Source: CAZAPO01 sp044841755
GTDB lineage: Bacteria > Bacteroidota > Bacteroidia > Flavobacteriales > Flavobacteriaceae
DNA length: 64,000 nt
Direction: 5' to 3'
NCBI GenBank assembly: GCA_044841755.1
Contig: JAXOFM010000005.1
Span: forward strand, 124,001-188,000
In this document: one piece after another, positions 1 to 8,699 of the stretch
How positions within the stretch are numbered: the stretch's first letter is position 1
How the letters are laid out: the number at the start of each line of letters is the position of its first letter
The notes under the pieces: generated by a model
Told to the model about the DNA's origin: nothing
What the model saw: the letters and a program-made list of their open reading frames with translations, nothing else
Database searches by the model: none
Position numbers and translations under genes: made by a program

Positions 1-526
1 TAATTCCAGCCTGATTCAAAGCAGTTATAGAAATAATTGCCAATAGTATAAAAAACACTAATTGACTAATAATCTTTGATCCTGAGAGCTCAAAAGACTT
101 AAAGAAAGTTTGAATTGATTTCTTAACAAAATTGGCAATAAACAACCCAATTACAAAGATTGCTGCAGCACTTAATAATTTAGGTAAGTATGTGATGAGA
201 TTTCCAATTTCTTCAGAAATAATAGTTAGTCCCATCATTTCTGAAACCACAATAATCAATATTAGTAATAACGACCATTTAGTAAATGATAAAAATATCT
301 TAGAAAGATTAATGTTCAGCTTCTTCCCTTCTATAATCTCAATATCATTTAGTTTTTTACCAAATCTATCAATATTAATAGCCTTTAACGCTCTTTTTAA
401 AACCCACAGCAACAGCTTAATGAATAACCAGCCAAATAGTAATACCAAAAGTGCTTTAAGTATATTGACTCCTGTGGTTGAAAAATTCTCTATGGCTAAA
501 TCCTTAATTTCTTGTAACTTTTCCAT
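1..526 (-). CDS. MscS-like membrane protein (conserved TM-helix type), 3' end outside window
   Basis: The start codon ATG lies at 526 and the frame stays open to the window edge, giving 175 residues of a longer protein. The visible part has a short amphipathic N-terminus, a hydrophobic helix (about residues 18-35), a basic stretch with the pattern RFGKKLND, and further helices around 72-90, 100-120 and 145-165. This pattern fits the conserved TM-helix repeats found in MscS-related small-conductance channels, which release ions during osmotic down-shock; the MscS beta domain itself is not visible. It is the last visible gene of a minus-strand series after the sigma factor and the 60-aa protein. 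The family call is by recognition of pattern, not by alignment. Confidence 0.7.
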   Translation of the reverse strand, partial: MEKLQEIKDLAIENFSTTGVNILKALLVLLFGWLFIKLLLWVLKRALKAINIDRFGKKLNDIEIIEGKKLNINLSKIFLSFTKWSLLLILIIVVSEMMGLTIISEEIGNLITYLPKLLSAAAIFVIGLFIANFVKKSIQTFFKSFELSGSKIISQLVFFILLAIISITALNQAGI

Positions 527-547
527 TGTATAACATGTTAGGATATT

Positions 548-730
548 TTATTTCTTCCTTTCTTTTATTGTTCGTTCAATTACACTGCCTAAGTTTAATG
601 AAAACAGGCTAGCTAACTCCATAAGCAGTTTTGCCGTAGCAATATCCTTCATCACCTTAGATTTTAACTCTTCAGGTACTTCCTTTAAAGGCTTATTTAT
701 GTACTCAAACGGGTTATCGCTCATTTTCAT
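548..730 (-). CDS. small conserved-looking protein coupled to an ECF sigma factor
   Basis: A 60-residue protein whose ATG lies inside the end of the sigma-factor gene (17-nt overlap), so translation is probably coupled. A second in-frame ATG two codons later is equally possible. It has a polar N-terminal half (PFEYINKPLKEVPEEL), a helical middle (KDIATAKLLMELASLFSLNLGS) and a basic tail ending RTIKERKK. There is no membrane segment and no zinc-binding motif, so it is not a typical membrane anti-sigma factor. I do not recognise the family. The position directly after an ECF gene suggests it acts with, or is regulated with, that sigma factor; this is inference. Confidence 0.75.
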   Translation of the reverse strand: MKMSDNPFEYINKPLKEVPEELKSKVMKDIATAKLLMELASLFSLNLGSVIERTIKERKK

Positions 731-1292
731 AATAGACGTTAATGAGTTTTTCTTTTGCTCTCTTAATACGCATTTTAACTGCGCTTTCTCCTACACTCAA
801 GATACCTGTAAGCTCTTTAATGCTTAATCCATCTTGATATTTTAGCAATAGAATCATTTTCTCCTCAGGAGTAATTAATTCTAGTGCATCCTTCAATTTA
901 CTAACCTTCAGTTTATTGATATCGGTATCATTATCTTCAATTGTATATCCAGCATCTTGAATATTGGCAGAATCAACCGATTTTTTTTCAATCTTTTTAG
1001 CGGTATTTCTATTTACATAATTCACACAATGGTTATAAGTAAATGCATATAACCATGTCGAGAATTTCGATCTTCCTTTAAAAGTGCTCAACTTAACGAA
1101 CAGCTTTAAGAAAATATCTTGTGTCAGGTCTTCAGCTTCATCCTCGTTTTTAGAAAAACCTCTACATTTATTATATACTACACTAGCATATCTATCGTAT
1201 AAAATTTCAAACAATAATGTGTCATTTGAAGAAACTATGGCTTGCACCAGTTCTTCATCAGACATATTTTTAAACTTGTTTTCTTTACTCAA
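714..1292 (-). CDS. ECF-type RNA polymerase sigma-70 factor
   Basis: This 192-residue protein has the two-domain build of extracytoplasmic-function sigma factors. Sigma region 2 is at about 25-95, with the core-binding segment DLTQDIFLKLF and the -10 recognition segment STWLYAFTYN; region 4 is at about 135-185, with the helix-turn-helix LSIKELTGILSVGESAVKMRIKRAKEKL. It should direct RNA polymerase to an alternative set of promoters. The first possible codon is TTG at 1292, which gives the usual short N-terminal lead; an ATG at 1265 (MSDEEL) is the alternative. No transmembrane anti-sigma factor gene is adjacent; the following gene encodes a soluble 60-aa protein. Confidence 0.9.
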   Translation of the reverse strand: MSKENKFKNMSDEELVQAIVSSNDTLLFEILYDRYASVVYNKCRGFSKNEDEAEDLTQDIFLKLFVKLSTFKGRSKFSTWLYAFTYNHCVNYVNRNTAKKIEKKSVDSANIQDAGYTIEDNDTDINKLKVSKLKDALELITPEEKMILLLKYQDGLSIKELTGILSVGESAVKMRIKRAKEKLINVYYENER

Positions 1293-1438
1293 CGTAAGCT
1301 AGGGAATTTACAATTTAGACACCTTTTTTTTAATAGGTCACAATGGTTTAAATGTAACTATATAAAGGGCCAAAATCCTACAAAAAGTTATTCTTTTTTT
1401 AGCTATATTTATCGTTCTCAACATATTACTACAAACAA

Positions 1439-1466
1439 AAAAGGCACAACTAACGTTGTGCCTTTT
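1439..1466 (-). terminator. intrinsic terminator of lpdA
   Basis: A perfect 12-bp stem (AAAAGGCACAAC / GTTGTGCCTTTT) with a 4-nt loop lies 22 nt after the lpdA stop codon. Read on the minus strand it is followed by TTTTGTTTG, the expected U-rich tail. Confidence 0.85.
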
Positions 1467-1487
1467 ATTATTATAAAGATTAAAATC

Positions 1488-2888
1488 TTAAATATGTAAT
1501 GGTCTATTATCTGTAGCAGCTAAAGCAGCTTCCTTAATAGCCTCTGTAAACGTTGGATGTGCATGTGACATACGTGAAATATCCTCTGCACTAGCACGAT
1601 ACTCCATTGCTACAACTGCTTCAGCAATCATATCTGCAGCTCTTGCACCAACCATGTGTACACCTAGAATTTCATCAGTACTTTGATCTGCAAGGATTTT
1701 TACAAATCCGTCAAGATCCATACTCGCTCTACTTCTACCTAGAGCACGCATTGGGAACTGACCAACTTTATAAGCTACTCCAGCTTCTTTTAATTGCTCT
1801 TCTGTTTTCCCAACAGCAGCAACTTCAGGCCAAGTATAAACGACACCAGGAATTAAGTTATAATCAATATGTGGTTTCTGTCCAGCTAAAGTCTCTGCTA
1901 CAAAAACACCTTCTTCTTCAGCTTTATGAGCAAGCATTGCTCCTTTAACAACATCACCAATAGCGAAGATGTTTGAAGCTGAAGTTTGTAAATGGTCATT
2001 TACCTCTACCTGACCTCTTTCATTCAATTTTACACCAGCCGCTTCGGCATTTAATCCATCAGTATAAGGACGTCGACCAACAGAAACTAAGCAATAATCT
2101 CCTCTAAAATCAACTTCTTCACCTTTTTTGTTAAGTGCTTTAACTACGACTTCATCTCCTTCTCTTTGTACAGAAGTTACCTGATGAGAAACATTCATTT
2201 TAAACTTCTGCTTCTTTAAGACCTTGTTGAGTTCTTTTGATAACCCAGCATCCATTGCAGGAATGATTCTATCCATATACTCAACAACAGAAACCTCAGC
2301 TCCTAATCGCTTATAAACTTGGCCAAGCTCTAAACCAATAACTCCTCCACCAATAACAATTAAATGCTTTGGCACCTCTTTAAGCTTTAAAGCTTCAGTA
2401 GATGTAATTATACGTTCTTTATCGATATTGATAAACGGCAAACTAGAAGGCTTGCTTCCCGTAGCTATAATTGAACTTTTAGCTTCAATTTCAGTAGTTT
2501 CTTCACCAGCAATTGCAATATGTGTTGCATCTTTAAAGCTTCCTAAGCCATGATACACATCAATGTTGTTCTTCTTCATTAAGAAATCAATTCCGCCAGT
2601 TGTTTGATCAACTACAGACTGCTTACGAGCAATCATCTTTTCAAGATTCACTTTAATATCTCCAGGAATTTCAATTCCGTGATCTTCAAAGTGTTTTACA
2701 GCGTCTTCATAATGGTGCGAAGAATCAAGTAGCGCTTTACTTGGAATACACCCGACATTTAAACATGTACCTCCAAGTGTTGCATATTTTTCTATCAGTG
2801 CTGTTTTCATCCCTAGTTGTGCACAACGAATTGCTGCTACATAACCACCAGGACCTGAACCTATAACTGCTACGTCGTATGATTTCAT
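1488..2888 (-). CDS. lpdA: dihydrolipoyl dehydrogenase (E3)
   Basis: A 466-residue flavoprotein disulfide reductase that reoxidises protein-bound dihydrolipoamide with NAD+ for pyruvate dehydrogenase, 2-oxoglutarate dehydrogenase or the glycine cleavage system. Visible are the FAD-binding GSGPGGYVAA near the N-terminus, the redox-active disulfide GGTCLNVGCIPSK at about 40-52, the NAD-binding GGGVIGLELG near 180, the second FAD contact AIGDVV near 315, and the C-terminal catalytic HAHPTFTEA. Its length is normal. It stands alone between its own promoter (2925-2954) and terminator, so it is not in an operon with E1/E2 genes here. Confidence 0.97.
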   Translation of the reverse strand: MKSYDVAVIGSGPGGYVAAIRCAQLGMKTALIEKYATLGGTCLNVGCIPSKALLDSSHHYEDAVKHFEDHGIEIPGDIKVNLEKMIARKQSVVDQTTGGIDFLMKKNNIDVYHGLGSFKDATHIAIAGEETTEIEAKSSIIATGSKPSSLPFINIDKERIITSTEALKLKEVPKHLIVIGGGVIGLELGQVYKRLGAEVSVVEYMDRIIPAMDAGLSKELNKVLKKQKFKMNVSHQVTSVQREGDEVVVKALNKKGEEVDFRGDYCLVSVGRRPYTDGLNAEAAGVKLNERGQVEVNDHLQTSASNIFAIGDVVKGAMLAHKAEEEGVFVAETLAGQKPHIDYNLIPGVVYTWPEVAAVGKTEEQLKEAGVAYKVGQFPMRALGRSRASMDLDGFVKILADQSTDEILGVHMVGARAADMIAEAVVAMEYRASAEDISRMSHAHPTFTEAIKEAALAATDNRPLHI

Positions 2889-2924
2889 AAGATTTTTTTT
2901 GTAGTTATTTTTAAAAATCGCCTA

Positions 2925-2954
2925 CAAAAGTACAAATGTTTTATGGGAACTCAA
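2925..2954 (-). promoter_or_regulatory. Bacteroidota-type promoter of lpdA
   Basis: On the minus strand, TTG (2952-2954) is followed after 19 nt by TACTTTTG (2925-2932), which fits the Bacteroidota consensus TTG/TTTG...TAnnTTTG in both elements and spacing. Transcription would start roughly 30 nt before the lpdA ATG. Confidence 0.65.
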
Positions 2955-2971
2955 TGTAAAAATACAAGGAC

Positions 2972-3478
2972 TTATCCTAGTGGAATTCTCGTTTCTTTAG
3001 CACCCAAAAATTTCAAGTATTTTTTAACTTCTAATGCTTCTTCTCCTCCCTTTTCTGAATGATGTAAAAGCGTAAATCCATGAGGTCCTTTAGCATGCAA
3101 AATATTAGGAGAAAAATCTAACATGGGTTTAATTATATCTATTCTTCCAAAAAGTGCTGCTGTAAAAATATTCGCTTGAGCGCCATTCTCTAAAAAGTAT
3201 TTGACCATCTCTTTATGTCCTACATGACTAGCAGCTCCCAATCCTGTCTCAAAATCGCCGTTTTTCCAATCATGTGCTGCATTGAGCAATGTAGGATGCT
3301 CTTCCAATAATTCTTTTACCTTATCAAAATCACTATGTGATTTATTAACAAATTCCTCAACCAGTTTTTTATCTAACTGCTCGTTTTCTTGATCTTGCTC
3401 ATTATGAGCAAATGACGGTACTATAGGGAATAATATTGCTCCAATACCTAACTGGGTAATAAATTGTGAACGTTTCAT
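2972..3478 (-). CDS. exported ankyrin-repeat protein
   Basis: The 168-residue product begins with a signal-like segment (MKRSQF, then a hydrophobic stretch ending VPSFA at about residue 24), so it is probably periplasmic. The N-terminus carries KR followed by SQF, loosely like a Tat signal, but a Sec signal is as likely. After an acidic linker there are about three ankyrin-type repeats, with typical turns such as GLGAASHVGHKEMVKYFLENG, ALFGRIDIIKPML and GFTLLHHSEKGG. Ankyrin repeats bind partner proteins; the partner cannot be told from the sequence. It has its own start region, 83 nt before the lpdA promoter. Confidence 0.8.
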   Translation of the reverse strand: MKRSQFITQLGIGAILFPIVPSFAHNEQDQENEQLDKKLVEEFVNKSHSDFDKVKELLEEHPTLLNAAHDWKNGDFETGLGAASHVGHKEMVKYFLENGAQANIFTAALFGRIDIIKPMLDFSPNILHAKGPHGFTLLHHSEKGGEEALEVKKYLKFLGAKETRIPLG

Positions 3479-3553
3479 ATGCTTAGTGTTTGCATCAAGT
3501 TACAGAAACAGAAAGCGTTTCACTAAGAATTTAACATAGCCTTATGTTAATAT

Positions 3554-4180
3554 TTAAGATGGAAACCCGAGCATGTTACCCATACCAACTGTAAACAACC
3601 AAGAGCCATAAATGGCATGCTCAATGCTTACTAATAAAGTAGATTTTGTTCTATGAAAGGTTAGTGCAAAAATCAATCCTCCCAAAAAAGTAAATACCAA
3701 CACTAAAGTACTTTTGAAGAAAATATGACCTAATGAAAATATTGTAGCACTGATCAAAATGAAAAGGTTTTGATTCTTAAAAAGCTTTTGATATCTGCTA
3801 AAGAAAAATGTGCGATATATAAGCTCCTGAGGATATACCGAAAAAAAGCTATACACAAACAAGATAAATAACCAAAGCTGCGGTTTGTTCAGTAATACAT
3901 TGAATAAAGAATCTTTATCTGTAACATAAACAAAAGTAGTCGTTATTACTGTTATCAGTGATAGCGTTAGAAACGTTCGCTTCCAAAACTCCTTCCATTT
4001 TAAATTTGGTGCGATGGAAAACTTTAGCTTCTCAACACGAAGTAAAACATAAATAATGTAGACAAAACCGATGAAACCAATACCCATTTTTACCCAAATA
4101 CTAAACGAAAAAGTAAAGAGTATTGGAATTAGAATAAAGATTATGAAAAATTCAGTAAGTCTATAACTAACTGATTGCAT
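3554..4180 (-). CDS. CPBP-family (CAAX-like) intramembrane protease homologue
   Basis: A 208-residue protein with about six or seven membrane helices. The CPBP/Abi signature is present in order: motif 1 PQELIYR near 113-120, motif 2 FSLGHIFF near 148-153, and motif 3 EHAIYGSW near 186. In this family two glutamates (EExxxR) and histidines form the active site. Here the first glutamate of the pair is glutamine, leaving QE, so activity is not certain. The gene begins 4 nt after the Lrp gene on the same strand, so the two probably share a transcript. Confidence 0.8.
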   Translation of the reverse strand: MQSVSYRLTEFFIIFILIPILFTFSFSIWVKMGIGFIGFVYIIYVLLRVEKLKFSIAPNLKWKEFWKRTFLTLSLITVITTTFVYVTDKDSLFNVLLNKPQLWLFILFVYSFFSVYPQELIYRTFFFSRYQKLFKNQNLFILISATIFSLGHIFFKSTLVLVFTFLGGLIFALTFHRTKSTLLVSIEHAIYGSWLFTVGMGNMLGFPS

Positions 4181-4184
4181 TAAA

Positions 4185-4643
4185 CTAAAAATTAATAGCT
4201 GTAGTGTGTTTTACCTCATTGATCATAAATGTACTATGCGTACTTCCAATATGGTCAATGCTAGTAAGCTTTTTCACCATAAACTCGCGATAAGCTTCCA
4301 TGTCTTCTACAAGCACTTTAAGTAAATAGTCGTAATCACCACTAATATGATAACACTCAACAACCTCAGAGAGTCTTTTTATCTCTCTTTCAAACTTCAT
4401 CACGTAATCTTGTGAGTGCTTCACTAATTTAATGTTACAAAAGGCGACAAAGTCTTTATTAACCTTTTCTTTATTCACCAATGCAACATACTTGTTAATT
4501 ACTCCAAGCTTCTCTAACTTTTTTATACGCTCATAAACAGCTGTAACAGAAAGGATTAATTTATTAGAAAGTTCTTTGTTAGTCTGTTTGCAATCTTCTT
4601 GCAACAACTCAAGTAGGTTTTTATCAATAGCATCAAATTTCAT
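4185..4643 (-). CDS. Lrp/AsnC-family transcriptional regulator
   Basis: A 152-residue protein of typical Lrp/AsnC length. The N-terminal winged helix-turn-helix (DAIDKNLLELLQEDCK ... LSVTAVYERIKKLEKLGVI) is followed by a ligand-binding RAM domain with the characteristic VVECYHISGDYDYLLKV near 95-110. Such proteins sense amino acids. It is divergent from the PLP-dependent Cys/Met enzyme at 4806 with a 162-nt shared upstream region, the usual arrangement of an Lrp-type regulator controlling an amino-acid catabolic enzyme. That control is inferred, and no operator was identified with confidence. Confidence 0.92.
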   Translation of the reverse strand: MKFDAIDKNLLELLQEDCKQTNKELSNKLILSVTAVYERIKKLEKLGVINKYVALVNKEKVNKDFVAFCNIKLVKHSQDYVMKFEREIKRLSEVVECYHISGDYDYLLKVLVEDMEAYREFMVKKLTSIDHIGSTHSTFMINEVKHTTAINF

Positions 4644-4805
4644 AACCGAGCATTTTTCCGAATTCTAATTAAGAATAGAAAAAAAACTTAAAATAATTCA
4701 AAATTTTCGACGTATTGCAGTTTTATATTCTAAACTACATTTTATTGGTTGATTAATTATCGGATTTGAAGGAAATTTGTATTGTAAAACTTAAAAGCCG
4801 TACAC

Positions 4806-6020
4806 ATGAGTTTCAAGCCAGCAAATAATATTCAGGATCTTCAATATTTTGGAGAATTCGGAGGCGTAAACCCTTCAATATCAGACTCATCTACTTACAC
4901 ATTTCTTTCTGCTAAGACCATGTTCGACACATTTGAAGGAAATGCTGATGGATGCTACCTTTATTCTAGACACACTTCGCCTTCAAACCTTTATTTAGGA
5001 GAAGCGCTTGCCGCAATGGAAGGTACAGAAACTGCCAATGTTACAGCTTCTGGAATGGGTGCTATTGCACCTGTTTTATTACAGTTATGTCAAGCTGGAG
5101 ATCATATTGTTTCAAGTAGAACCATTTATGGTGGAACTTATGCTTTTTTGAAAAACTTCACACCTAGATTTAACATAGAAACTTCTTTTGTTGATATCAC
5201 GAAATTAGATTTTGTTGAAGCAGCTATTACTGAAAACACTAAAGTTTTATACTGTGAATCTGTTAGTAATCCATTACTGGAAGTTGCAGATATTAAAGGA
5301 TTAGCAAAAATTGCTAAAAAATATAATTTGAAACTGGTTGTGGATAACACCTTTTCGCCATTAAGTATTTCTCCTGTAAAACTTGGTGCAGATGTTGTTA
5401 TACATAGCTTAACAAAATTCATCAATGGTTCTAGTGATACTGTTGGCGGTGTGGTTTGTGGAACTCAGGAGTTCATTGATCAATTACGAAACGTTAATGA
5501 TGGTGCTTCAATGCTTCTTGGAGCAGCTATGGATAGTCTTCGATCTGCTTCGGTATTGAAAAACCTAAGAACACTGCATATAAGAATGAAGCAGCATAGT
5601 AGGAATGCAACATATTTAGCTAATAAGTTTGAACAAGACGGATTAAAAACAGTTTATCCTGGTTTAGCGTCGCATCCTTCACATGAACTATTCAATAGCA
5701 TGATGAATGAAAACTATGGTTTTGGAGGAATGCTAACCATTGATGTTGGGTGCCTAGACAAAGCCAATAAACTTATGGAGCTAATGCAAGAACGCAACCT
5801 TGGTTATTTAGCCGTAAGTTTAGGTTTTTACAAAACATTATTTAGTGCTCCAGGAACATCTACTTCTTCTGAAATACCTGAAAGCGAACAAGAAGAAATG
5901 GGGCTAACAGATGGATTGATTAGATTCTCAATTGGTCTTGATGAAGATATAGCGCGTACTTACAAAATGATGAAAGAGTGTATGATAGAACTAAATATTT
6001 TAGAACCTGTTTTGGTCTAA
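4806..6020 (+). CDS. Cys/Met-metabolism PLP-dependent enzyme (methionine gamma-lyase-like)
   Basis: A 404-residue fold-type I PLP enzyme of the trans-sulfuration group. The PLP lysine is in SLTKFINGSSD near 199-204, the PLP-stacking and phosphate-binding elements are in TASGMGAIAP and SRTIYGGTYAFL, and VVDNTFSPL holds the ring-nitrogen aspartate. The family includes methionine gamma-lyase, cystathionine gamma-synthase and gamma-lyase and O-acetylhomoserine sulfhydrylase; the exact reaction is not fixed by what I see. The divergent Lrp-type regulator favours an amino-acid degrading role such as methionine gamma-lyase. Its stop overlaps the stop of the convergent gene by 4 nt, and no terminator lies between. 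Confidence 0.88.
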   Translation: MSFKPANNIQDLQYFGEFGGVNPSISDSSTYTFLSAKTMFDTFEGNADGCYLYSRHTSPSNLYLGEALAAMEGTETANVTASGMGAIAPVLLQLCQAGDHIVSSRTIYGGTYAFLKNFTPRFNIETSFVDITKLDFVEAAITENTKVLYCESVSNPLLEVADIKGLAKIAKKYNLKLVVDNTFSPLSISPVKLGADVVIHSLTKFINGSSDTVGGVVCGTQEFIDQLRNVNDGASMLLGAAMDSLRSASVLKNLRTLHIRMKQHSRNATYLANKFEQDGLKTVYPGLASHPSHELFNSMMNENYGFGGMLTIDVGCLDKANKLMELMQERNLGYLAVSLGFYKTLFSAPGTSTSSEIPESEQEEMGLTDGLIRFSIGLDEDIARTYKMMKECMIELNILEPVLV

Positions 6021-7039
6021 CGTCCTTTTATTCGTTCAAAGAAAATCTTTAAATCTTCACTTGATGGAGGTTTACCTTCAAAAGGGAGAGCGTTCCAACG
6101 TTCTCCTTCTTTTTTTATAGTAAAACTGAAAACCGAAGAGTTAGGATCATCTTCATTAAACAACGGATACCTTAAATCGTTATATCTAAACGAATCCTTT
6201 TCCTCTAACGGAATTAAATTATAATATCCATTACTAAACCAAGATAGTGTTTGAATGTCCTTATTATTCTTTGGTGCAAGCTCATGGTTCTTTGGAAGCT
6301 CTTGCCAACTGGTAACACCTGAAGCTTCATCCATTAACGAATAAAATCCAACAAAATAATTGGTTTCGGTTTCTGCTATTCCATACCACAAAATATTATT
6401 AAAAACTGTTGGCTGCGTTTGAAATCTTTTAAAATCAACATTCTTCTCTACTAAAGATTTTTTATATACCGAATTGATATAAAGCTTGTTCCCTAAAGTA
6501 AATAGCATATAGCCAGAACTAATATAAATTCCTGTCCAAGTGAATATTTTTCTGCGTCTGTTATTCCGCTTAAAGAACATTGCAATAACAATACAGAACA
6601 GAAATGGCAAGGTATAAAACACATCAACCACCGAAATATTGTTAAATGCTACACGATAATTAGAAAAAGGTAAAAATAGCTGTGTACCATATGGAGTAAA
6701 ACTATCTAAAATAGGATGTGTAAAGATAGATAAGAAAAACAACCACATCCAATCTTTTTGAGTTGTTGTATTTAATCGTTTTCCTCGATTATATAACCAA
6801 TGCATTAATGGGCCTAGTATCAATGGAACGAATAATGCGAATATAATTGAGTGCATAAACCCTCTATGGAAGGCCATTTCATCAATTTCGTTTCCATATA
6901 CCCAAGCTCCAATGAAAACGTCAAGATCAGGAATCGTCCCTCCAATTGCACCAAAAAGTAATGCCTTATTGCCAATCTTCTTTCCTAAAGCTACTTCACC
7001 GCAAGCAGCTCCCAATACTATTTGAGTGAGTGAATCCAT
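6017..7039 (-). CDS. membrane-bound metal-dependent hydrolase (YdjM/DUF457 type)
   Basis: I chose the ATG at 7039 (MDSLTQIVLGAACGE), the usual conserved N-terminus of this family; an upstream ATG at 7063 would add eight unconserved residues. The protein then has 340 residues. Visible are the metal-binding patterns GGTIPDLDVFIG (about 36-47) and HRGFMHS (about 58-64), a further histidine in FTHPILDSFTPYG, and four or five membrane helices, followed by a polar C-terminal domain of about 150 residues. Family members are annotated as inner-membrane metal-dependent hydrolases with unknown substrate. Confidence 0.85.
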   Translation of the reverse strand: MDSLTQIVLGAACGEVALGKKIGNKALLFGAIGGTIPDLDVFIGAWVYGNEIDEMAFHRGFMHSIIFALFVPLILGPLMHWLYNRGKRLNTTTQKDWMWLFFLSIFTHPILDSFTPYGTQLFLPFSNYRVAFNNISVVDVFYTLPFLFCIVIAMFFKRNNRRRKIFTWTGIYISSGYMLFTLGNKLYINSVYKKSLVEKNVDFKRFQTQPTVFNNILWYGIAETETNYFVGFYSLMDEASGVTSWQELPKNHELAPKNNKDIQTLSWFSNGYYNLIPLEEKDSFRYNDLRYPLFNEDDPNSSVFSFTIKKEGERWNALPFEGKPPSSEDLKIFFERIKGR

Positions 7040-7123
7040 ACCTGTGTGAACAAATTTACACAACTAATTGAATTTGCATAGCTCTTTTGAAAATTGTAAC
7101 ATTACGCTTCTAAAAACCAAAAC

Positions 7124-8602
7124 ATGTCAGATAACGATAACATCAAAGAGGTTAAAATCCAAGATCAAAATATTATTGAAAATGTAGAATTGAATATTTG
7201 GGAGGCCTTAATTCCTGTAGTTATTTTAATGGGAATGTTAGCTTACAACATCTTTTTTGTTGATGGTCAAGAATGGTTTGGAGCTTATACTAATCAAATC
7301 ATTTTATTACTAGGAGGCGTTGTTGCGGCAATCGTTGGAGTCTTTAATAAAGTAAGCTTTAAGCGAATGATGACCGAGGTTTGGGAGAATATAAAAAGTA
7401 TTTTCGTTCCAATAGTTATACTTCTATTAGTTGGTGCCTTAGCTGGAACTTGGTTGGTTAGTGGTGTTATACCTGCAATGGTATATTATGGTCTGGAAGT
7501 ATTGAATCCATCAATTTTCTTACCAGCATCTTTGGTTATTGCTGCATTAATCTCGATCGCAACTGGTAGCTCTTGGACAACTTCTGCAACGGTTGGTATT
7601 GCGCTGGTTGGTATTGGAACAGAAGCACTTGGTATTTCTGGTGGGATGGTAGCTGGGGCAATTATATCTGGAGCTTATTTTGGTGATAAAATGTCACCCA
7701 TGAGCGACACTACAAATCTCGCACCAGCAATGGCAGGAACAGATCTGTTTACACATATAAGATATATGTCAATTACGACGGTACCAACCATTCTAGTGGC
7801 GTTAGTTGTTTTTTCCATCATCAGTTTTTCTATGGAAACCACAGGAGCCGCAGATGTAAGTAGCTTTGTAAACACTATTGACACTACCTTTAATATTACA
7901 CCATTGCTATTCTTAGTTCCGGGAGCTGTAATTATTTTAGTTTTAATGAAAACTAAACCCATAAAAGCATTGACAATAGGTGTTGTTTTGGCGGCAATTT
8001 TTGCTTTTATTTTTCAGCCTGAAGTGCTTTCAAGTTTAGGTTCTTCTAGGCTAAATTCTGTTATTACTTCAGTTTTTACAGACACTCAAATCGTAACAGA
8101 TAATGAAAAGTTAAATGATCTGTTTTCATCTGGTGGTATGAAGGGAATGCTTTGGACTATTGCTTTATGTTATAGTGCCATGGTTTTTGGTGGAATTATG
8201 GATGCTATTGGAGCGCTATCAAGAATAACAAGAGCTTTATTAAATATTGCTAAATCTGTCTTCGGACTATTCGCAGCTACTGTTGCAAGTTGCTTAGGTT
8301 TAAATGTTATCGCTTCCGATCAATATTTAGCAATTGTTATTCCTGGTAAGATGTTTAAAAATGCTTATGAAGACAGAGGACTTGCTCCTGAAAATTTAAG
8401 CAGAACTTTGGAAGATTCTGGAACGGTAACTTCAGTATTAGTGCCATGGAATACTTGCGGAGCCTATCAAAGTGGTGTGTTAGGTGTATCTGTTGCAGAA
8501 TATTTTGCTTTCGCAATTTTCAATTGGTTGAGTCCCTTCACTACTTTATTATTTGCCGCTTTAAACGTTAAAATCAAACAGTTAAGTACGAAATTAGCGT
8601 AA
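7124..8602 (+). CDS. nhaC: Na+/H+ antiporter, NhaC family
   Basis: A 492-residue, roughly 12-helix membrane protein. The NhaC signature is clear: SIATGSSWTTSATVGIA near 146-162, SGAYFGDKMSPMSDTTNLA near 182-200, and the late segment LEDSGTVTSVLVPWNTCGAY near 427-446. It exchanges sodium for protons at the cytoplasmic membrane and so supports pH and sodium homeostasis, consistent with a saline habitat. The gene stands alone, divergent from the hydrolase gene across 84 nt. Confidence 0.95.
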   Translation: MSDNDNIKEVKIQDQNIIENVELNIWEALIPVVILMGMLAYNIFFVDGQEWFGAYTNQIILLLGGVVAAIVGVFNKVSFKRMMTEVWENIKSIFVPIVILLLVGALAGTWLVSGVIPAMVYYGLEVLNPSIFLPASLVIAALISIATGSSWTTSATVGIALVGIGTEALGISGGMVAGAIISGAYFGDKMSPMSDTTNLAPAMAGTDLFTHIRYMSITTVPTILVALVVFSIISFSMETTGAADVSSFVNTIDTTFNITPLLFLVPGAVIILVLMKTKPIKALTIGVVLAAIFAFIFQPEVLSSLGSSRLNSVITSVFTDTQIVTDNEKLNDLFSSGGMKGMLWTIALCYSAMVFGGIMDAIGALSRITRALLNIAKSVFGLFAATVASCLGLNVIASDQYLAIVIPGKMFKNAYEDRGLAPENLSRTLEDSGTVTSVLVPWNTCGAYQSGVLGVSVAEYFAFAIFNWLSPFTTLLFAALNVKIKQLSTKLA

Positions 8603-8659
8603 CTTATATTTTTATAAAATTTTATTATAAAAATTCTATTTTAAACTAATTAGCTAAAC

Positions 8660-8667
8660 TATATTTG
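8660..8667 (+). promoter_or_regulatory. -7 promoter element of the peroxiredoxin gene
   Basis: TATATTTG matches the Bacteroidota -7 consensus TAnnTTTG and lies 32 nt before the ATG. No clean TTG is found 17-23 nt upstream, so only half of the promoter is supported. Confidence 0.4.
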
Positions 8668-8699
8668 CCAACTTAAATTTATTAAACTAGAAAAAAAAT

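Noticed and set aside
132..533. Open frame of 133 codons on the plus strand
   Set aside because: It is antisense to the MscS-like gene, whose translation on the minus strand has clear membrane helices; the plus-strand product has no recognisable pattern.
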